The position numbers and the translations under genes are program-made. The notes below the pieces were generated by a model. The model made no database searches. It saw only the letters and a program-made list of their open reading frames with translations, and was not told where the DNA came from. A stretch of 64,000 bases of DNA. Source: Fonsecaea monophora. Its lineage: Eukaryota > Ascomycota > Eurotiomycetes > Chaetothyriales > Herpotrichiellaceae. The stretch lies in the NCBI RefSeq assembly GCF_001642475.1, contig NW_019174022.1, positions 1-64,000 on the forward strand, read 5' to 3'. Of this stretch, positions 58,683-64,000 are shown piece by piece. Numbering within the stretch: position 1 is the first letter of the stretch; every line of letters starts with the position of its first letter.

Positions 58683-60343
58683 TTATATCTTTTGGTGGAC
58701 TGAGTGCGCGATAGCGACGTCCAAGGCAAGGCAACAAAAGCTTGAGGAGAAGGTAGTTTATTTAGTGGCTGGTATTCCCTTGTAAGATATGAAGATGACA
58801 ATGACTCTGTCTCCTGAATGAGATGGAGTATTAGTTTTATCCATGTATGTATGCGTGCATGTATGTATGCGCTACGGCACGACGGACATGCTTATCCGAC
58901 GGCCAGTGACCTCCATGGTTAAGGAGGGCATTGTATTGTAGTTGACTGCATTGAACTCGATTTGGATCTTGATCTTTGATGTCGGTATCGATATTGGTAT
59001 TGAGCAGTTCATTCTCAACTTTCACCTTGTCCTCACCCCTCGCCCTCGCTCTCGATCAGTCCTTCACTTAGCCTGTAGTATACACCAGTTACTAAGTAGG
59101 ACTTACTCAGACGAGGGACGGATGACGGATGATTGGGGTTACCAACTGACTGGCTTAAGTGACTTAGAGACGTATGGAACCGTTGGTAGGTACATGGGTA
59201 CAGGGTACATAGGTAAGAAGTACATGGTCAACCCGTATCTGGGTACATCTTTTGTGTGTGTGTATATGTAGCTCCTACCTATATTTGTATGTAGATAGTG
59301 AGAGGTACAACAATAGGTCTATACCGTGTGGATGGACTTCTAGCATGAATAGTCCTCTCCCCCGTGTTCCTTGCGTAATTTACAGTGTGATCATATTCGT
59401 CCTTTAACGGTTTTGACCGTAGAAGACGTCTCTCCATTGGACTCGTTGCTAGATATTTTCCTGATACGAAGAGAGATAACCCGGTATCAGCATCTTAACA
59501 AGTCCTTTTCCTCGCAGTCGTCAGCCGCGCGCATCGACAACTTGCCCTGATCTTGAATGAGATCCCAAAAGGGCACACTCGCCGTCCTGGGGTATCAACG
59601 ACGGCTCGTCCTCAACGTGCGACAAGTCCTCGCCCGCCGACAGAAGCACACGTCGGAAATAATTCAACGTGGCACAATCGTCACGTCACGCCCGGCGACG
59701 CATTCCGGACAATTCAGACCTTCTGGGAGAGGTGAACGTGCACATGGTTCGGGGCGCCGGACGCAATATGACCTTGACTCCGCCGAGGAGTAACACGTGC
59801 AGCCGACGCAGAGGTGATGGATGATCATGCCGAATTGGGAGAAGATGGCTGCGTTAGCGGTGTTGCTTTGTTGTCTGCGTATGTTCGCGCCTATGAGAGC
59901 TGTGACGGCCGTGTACAGTGATGGAGCTCGAACAGATCGAAAGAGAAGAAGACGTTCTTCTCTGGATCTGGATCAATCTTATTGATTCATGTTGGGTAGC
60001 AAACAATGCCTTACTCCCTCTGAGCCTGTAAATCATGCACCAACTGAGACTCGGTTCCCAAACGGATGGCAACATGAGAGCATTAGGAGGGTATCTTGGC
60101 TGATTTCTTTTGGAACTGAAACCATACAGCGTTGTCGCACATTCTGGATCGTCAGTGAGCGCTTGGAGAATAGGTGATTCTCCCATATCAATAGACTGAT
60201 CCGTCTGGAATCACTTCGCTTTTGATCCTAGGATCACCTCTCGCGGGTGCTACACTTTTTGTGCCATGTTGTCCCAGGTCATGTCTCCAGCCGTGGCATG
60301 ATCAGGCATCAAGAAGATGGTACATCAGAAAAGACCACCTGTC
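58683..60343. other. Convergent spacer between PRP8 and the bZIP gene
   Basis: It holds the two 3' flanks. A TATG-type duplication is at 58842-58871, and GGTAGGTACAT/GGGTACA words recur around 59190-59290. No supported gene. Confidence 0.5.
58842..58871. repeat. Two-copy 14 bp tandem repeat downstream of PRP8
   Basis: CATGTATGTATGCG occurs at 58842-58855 and, identical, at 58858-58871, with a period of 16 bp. It lies about 160 bp beyond the PRP8 stop, so it is probably in the 3' UTR or just beyond. Confidence 0.85.
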
Positions 60344-62164
60344 TCAAAAAATCAGGTTCGGGTAACCCTCCATAGGTTCAGAATGGTATGCAGATGCAAA
60401 GTCTGCTTCACTGATCGCACCATAGGCGAAAGCGTCGAGCGCCATTATCGGGTTGAAGTCGGCCGGGTTATACGTATGTGGATTGAGCGACGACATATGT
60501 TGGTGAGGTAGCTGGTGATGCTGTTCTTGATGATGTTGCTGAGGTGGCTGAACGACGTGCGCATGCAGGCTCTCAACGGGAATAAATTGGCTGCCTACTG
60601 CGGGCGGTTTGACATCTTCCTCTTCCTCCTCAATAACGTAGCCCGTCTGTGTCCGCGTCTGTTTTGCCTTTGGCGACGAAGCTGGTAGCGGTAACCTAGC
60701 ATTCTGTGCCTGGGCCTGCATCCGCGTGTGCATCATGCCGCTGGGAGATGAACATGGAGACTTGGGGATGTGATTGAACGCTGGCATATCACTATACAAC
60801 TCGGGGAACCTCTGAAAGATGTCTGGCCCCATGGTCCAACACTTGATGTCCTTCAGTCGCTGGTCAAACGTCGGGGAGAACTTGTAGAGTCCAGTCTCGA
60901 TTTCTCGCGTGTAGCAGTCCCGAAATTCGTATGGCCAGAGAATGCGGAAGGATTTGCAGAACAAATGCCAAAAGTCGTTGCCGCAATAGTCGTGTTCGTT
61001 GAAGATGAAACGTTCCCGAACACCAGGCCATGCAAAGTAGTCGATGGCGTACGAGTGCGCGATCTTCTGAGACGGGCGACGCATGTACCATGGCGGGAGT
61101 CGTGCGTAACGATCAGAGGTTGAGGCGGTATGGAATTGCAGCAGGGTATGCATGGCTCGCATGATGGCGAGACGCTCGGTGTTGGGACACTTGGCGAACA
61201 GCGTCTGGTCGATCCGGCGCAGGATTTTCCAGGAAGGATGCAGGGGAGCTCGCTTCGCAACGGCATCCCATCCCTCAATTATAGCACGGATTGGGACGTC
61301 GTCGCACAGATCGTCAGATTCTGGAGCCACTTCCTCGTTCCAATCGAAGCGTTCGCTTAACACCTCGTTCGCGTAACGCCAGTAGTTTCCCCGCCAAACC
61401 GAACGACGGCCGGGCTGACGATCGTTGCAACTGTGGCATGAGCAGGATCGTCGGGGGGCAGCCCAGTTGTCGCTCCAGTTGCATGGCATCGGGTTCGGCT
61501 CTTTCTCTCCCTTGGCTTGCACCATAACCTGGGTGGGAGAATGGCTCTCGTCAGACTGCAAGGGCACCACTTCTGGTGCAAAAAGGAGATCTTGGGATTG
61601 CAGCGGCAAGCTCGGTGTGGGCGAGAAAGTAGCGAGGTCGAAATTCTGCGTCGGACTGGCTCCTGACTGCATGTCGGTGTGTTCGCGTTGGAAGGGGAGG
61701 CGAGGGCCGTCTCGGACAGGCGTCAGACTGGCATCTCGCTCGCCACTGGTCTCTTCCTGGGCCATTGTCGCCATGAATACTGTGCTCTTGTCTTCCACCT
61801 CTTCGCCGAGCGACTTGGGTAGCTTATGCGTGTCCATGGCCTTCTGTATGTCCTTCAGGGTCTTCGCCATGAGATCTCTTTCTAATTCCACCTCTTTCAG
61901 TTGCTTCAACAGGGTGGCAACTTGACCGCTAGAGTCCTGGCGTCGGAATTCCTCCACGAGACCTTCGAGGTAGGCAATACGGGACTTTGTGCGTTCGCGA
62001 GCTTGACGCTGGCATCGTCGGTCGATCTCCCGCTTCTTCAAGCGGCGGGACGAGACGCCTTGGGTTTCGTGGGTGTCGGTAGGTCGAGCAGCAGCACCAG
62101 CTCCCTGGCTGAGCGTGGTTGTATGCGTAGCCATCGTGACAACAGATGGGTTGTTGTTAGGCAC
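60344..62164 (-). CDS. bZIP transcription factor with DUF3425 domain
   Basis: One exon, 606 residues; a Met at residue 11 is an alternative start. The basic region and zipper lie at about 40-105: RRLKKREIDRRCQRQARERTKSR split over the DNA-contact helix, then AYLEGLVEEF and ELERDLMAKTL. The Asn that normally starts the N-x7-R contact motif is Asp here (D48 with Arg56), as I recall for this fungal subgroup. A Ser/Pro-rich middle follows. The DUF3425 domain begins after a Cys-rich stretch (CSCHSC) and shows LPPWYMRRPSQKIAHSY, YFAWPGVRERFIF and FCKSFRILWPYEF. The C-terminus is His/Gln-rich. Genes of this type often regulate stress or secondary metabolism, but no target is visible here. Confidence 0.9.
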   Translation of the reverse strand: MPNNNPSVVTMATHTTTLSQGAGAAARPTDTHETQGVSSRRLKKREIDRRCQRQARERTKSRIAYLEGLVEEFRRQDSSGQVATLLKQLKEVELERDLMAKTLKDIQKAMDTHKLPKSLGEEVEDKSTVFMATMAQEETSGERDASLTPVRDGPRLPFQREHTDMQSGASPTQNFDLATFSPTPSLPLQSQDLLFAPEVVPLQSDESHSPTQVMVQAKGEKEPNPMPCNWSDNWAAPRRSCSCHSCNDRQPGRRSVWRGNYWRYANEVLSERFDWNEEVAPESDDLCDDVPIRAIIEGWDAVAKRAPLHPSWKILRRIDQTLFAKCPNTERLAIMRAMHTLLQFHTASTSDRYARLPPWYMRRPSQKIAHSYAIDYFAWPGVRERFIFNEHDYCGNDFWHLFCKSFRILWPYEFRDCYTREIETGLYKFSPTFDQRLKDIKCWTMGPDIFQRFPELYSDMPAFNHIPKSPCSSPSGMMHTRMQAQAQNARLPLPASSPKAKQTRTQTGYVIEEEEEDVKPPAVGSQFIPVESLHAHVVQPPQQHHQEQHHQLPHQHMSSLNPHTYNPADFNPIMALDAFAYGAISEADFASAYHSEPMEGYPNLIF

Positions 62165-63793
62165 ACTGGCGCATAGCGACTGAAGAAAGGTTGTTCAGGA
62201 TGGGAAAGGATGAAGACGGGGGGAGAGGAGCGTGCGCCATGATGGTGATTGACCCAGAACAAGGGTAATGAATCCGTTCCGAAGTTTGTGAAGTGGCTAA
62301 CGCTGTTCCAGACATGAGCGTCTCAGGCGGAACCGCACCTGAAGTCGGCCGAGCCTCGTCACTGGCTGAGAGGCCAGTAGGCCACTTAGTACAACTAGGC
62401 TGAGCTTCGGGGTTGCGGGGTACCAGTAAGAGTCGAGTGTGGGAGGGAGATGGTCACAACCCTTGGACAGCTGTGCAACCTCAGCACCTCTGGTTAAACT
62501 CTCCCTTGAAACAGGGCGCTCAGGGCACCCAGGCACCCAGGCAGTCCAGGGCATCCGTGAGCAAACTCGATCATGCCTAGGCATTTGCCACATTGGGCCC
62601 CCCTTTCGCTCCCCCCACTCCCCGACAAAATGGTGAAATTTCGGGGGCATCCCGATGACACTTCTGTGCGTCCGAAGCCAGATTTCCCCCAGATGGTCTC
62701 ATCTCTCATCTCATGCCCCGGAGAAGTGAATACGAGATTCAAGCGTTCCTTCGGTCCCCAAGCAGCCACTCAGCAAACACAGACGAGCCTCGAATTCCCG
62801 GCGACCTCAGGAGCTAGAAAACCAGCACCTCGTCCTCATTGGTAGTTTCGTGCGAGGGTCCTTGTCAATTTGGGGATAAAAGCGTGTAATCGTCACAATC
62901 CGAGGTATGCTTGGTGATGGAGCGGACGAATTATGCTTGGACGGGGTGCTTGTGCTCTGACCGACCCAGACGAAAGTGAAGCGGGCTTCATTATTCAAGA
63001 TTTAGATGGACCTGATGCATATTCTCGGTAGGCACCTAGGATAGTGAAGGGGTTTGTCAGCAGGAGATTCCAAATCCCCCACTTCCTTACTCGTCAAGGC
63101 GGGGATACCGTGGAATTCGATAATTACAGCGTTGAGTTCCCAGCTATTCGGGCGATCGGTTTACCCATTTCCCCCTTTCACGCCAAGAACAAAAGGCTTC
63201 AAACGCCCCCCCTCCCTCCCCACCCACAAATGCCTCCGAACTGGCAAACTGGATCGATGGCGTGCCCACTGCCCATTGCCTACGGTGTACCTAATCCACT
63301 AGCGATTCTAATGCACGATACAGTAGCCCGGAGACCTTGGTTCGAGTCCAAGATGCATCATGTTCATGTGCACCCGTATGTCTGTCTTGTCTGGTCGCGA
63401 ACGAGGCTAGCCCTGAGTGTCTGCGTGTTCGAAAGACTGTTTTGGGTAATGGGGCATCAGGCTCCGGCGTCTCTACGCTTTCTTATTGGTTGCCTTGCGA
63501 CTCTCGACCTGTTATGCAAGATGTGCTTCGGAGATAAGTATCCCTCTTCCCTGTATATGTACTCGGTTCGTACCTAGCTTCTCTTGCTAGTCCATTGCAC
63601 CATGTTCATGGTCCACACGACTCGTACCCGGTCAACGACCCCTCCTAAAAATGCCCCTCCTCTTTCACCATCTTTTTCAGATCCAGAAAATCTCTTATCC
63701 ATCCCTCCTGTCTTGTCGCTATATATTCCAGACCAGGTGGCTTCCTGCGTCTCCAATTCTTGATTCGCATCATCGCACATCCCGATTCCCACA
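62165..63793. other. Divergent region between the bZIP gene and the hydrolase gene
   Basis: A 1.6 kb spacer. It contains CCAGG-rich sequence near 62510-62560 and a tRNA-like T-arm at 63336-63352 (see rejected items). No supported gene. Confidence 0.5.
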
Positions 63794-64000
63794 ATGTCGA
63801 GCTGCTGCACTACTGGCTTCCGATGGGAGGGGACTCCCCGAGGCCATGAAGCCACCCTCGCCGGCAAGAAAGCCTATGTCACCGGCACCAACAAGGACGC
63901 CGCCGTCCTCATCGTCCACGACATCTTCGGCTGGACTTTCACCAACGCTCGAGTGCTAGCCGACCACTATGCCGAGGAAGCAGACGTTACCGTGTATTTG
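63794..64000 (+). CDS. Dienelactone hydrolase family protein, 5' part
   Basis: The frame opens at the ATG at 63794 and stays open to the window end (69 codons). The start MSSCCTTGFRWEGTPRGHE matches the usual N-terminus of fungal dienelactone-hydrolase-like alpha/beta hydrolases. LAGKKAYVTG and AAVLIVHDIFGWTFTNARVLADHYAEE follow, the latter holding the first strand and oxyanion region of the fold. The expected nucleophile Cys or Ser, Asp and His lie beyond the window. In this family the enzymes open lactones or act on small carboxyl esters; many fungal members are uncharacterised. The gene has no intron in the visible part. Confidence 0.85.
   Translation, partial: MSSCCTTGFRWEGTPRGHEATLAGKKAYVTGTNKDAAVLIVHDIFGWTFTNARVLADHYAEEADVTVYL

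Noticed and set aside
63284..63360. tRNA-like sequence: a perfect 5 bp T-arm around GGTTCGAGTCC, an AATC/GATT D-arm-like hairpin and a weak 7 bp acceptor.
   Set aside because: The acceptor has a mismatch and two wobbles, the anticodon loop lacks U33, the D loop lacks GG, and there is no A-box. Probably chance or a decayed tRNA. tRNAscan-SE would decide.

Overview
The window is chromosomal DNA of a filamentous ascomycete (Pezizomycotina). The evidence is short spliceosomal introns (47-135 bp, mostly 47-70) with GT-AG ends and CTRAC/CTAAC branch sites, long non-coding spacers, and typical fungal families: Crh-type GH16 glycosidase, Zn2Cys6 factor, DUF3425 bZIP, NTF2-like secreted protein and Sulfotransfer_4. 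I favour Eurotiomycetes, perhaps Chaetothyriales, but only as an inference from protein flavour. Sixteen protein genes are supported, two of them cut by the window edges. Gaps between genes reach 4.6 kb. I saw no rRNA, CRISPR, plasmid or transposon genes and no convincing tRNA.

Layout, 0-24 kb: an NDUFAF3-like complex I assembly factor (minus, runs off the left edge), a GPI-type Crh cell-wall transglycosidase with CBM18 (minus), an FAD monooxygenase (plus), a 4.1 kb gene-free stretch, an N-myristoylatable sulfotransferase-like protein (plus), a PHO8-type vacuolar alkaline phosphatase with an upstream CACGTG (plus), a small secreted NTF2-like protein (minus), and the SEA/GATOR2 subunit Rtc1/WDR24 (minus).

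24-45 kb: the vacuolar ABC half-transporter Hmt1 (plus), the NHEJ factor XLF/Nej1 with a basic C-terminal tail (minus), a multi-pass membrane protein (plus), a Zn2Cys6 transcription factor in five exons (minus), the splicing factor Cactin (plus), another multi-pass membrane protein (minus), and a forkhead factor (plus).

45-64 kb: a 4.6 kb gene-free stretch, ribosomal protein eL34 (minus) divergent from PRP8 (plus), a bZIP/DUF3425 factor (minus), and the first 69 codons of a dienelactone-hydrolase-like protein (plus, runs off the right edge).

The standout is a 198-residue mini-intein inside Prp8, the core spliceosome protein. It starts with Cys, ends His-Asn, is followed by Ser, and carries no homing endonuclease. 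Host protein after splicing would be 2358 residues. Two genes in the window (Cactin and PRP8) act in pre-mRNA splicing. Two others (forkhead and the 426-residue membrane protein) have introns whose length is a multiple of three and which hold no stop codon, so intron retention would give in-frame isoforms.

No metabolic cluster or operon-like arrangement is visible. All exon models were read by eye from splice consensus and frame, and none has been tested against transcripts.
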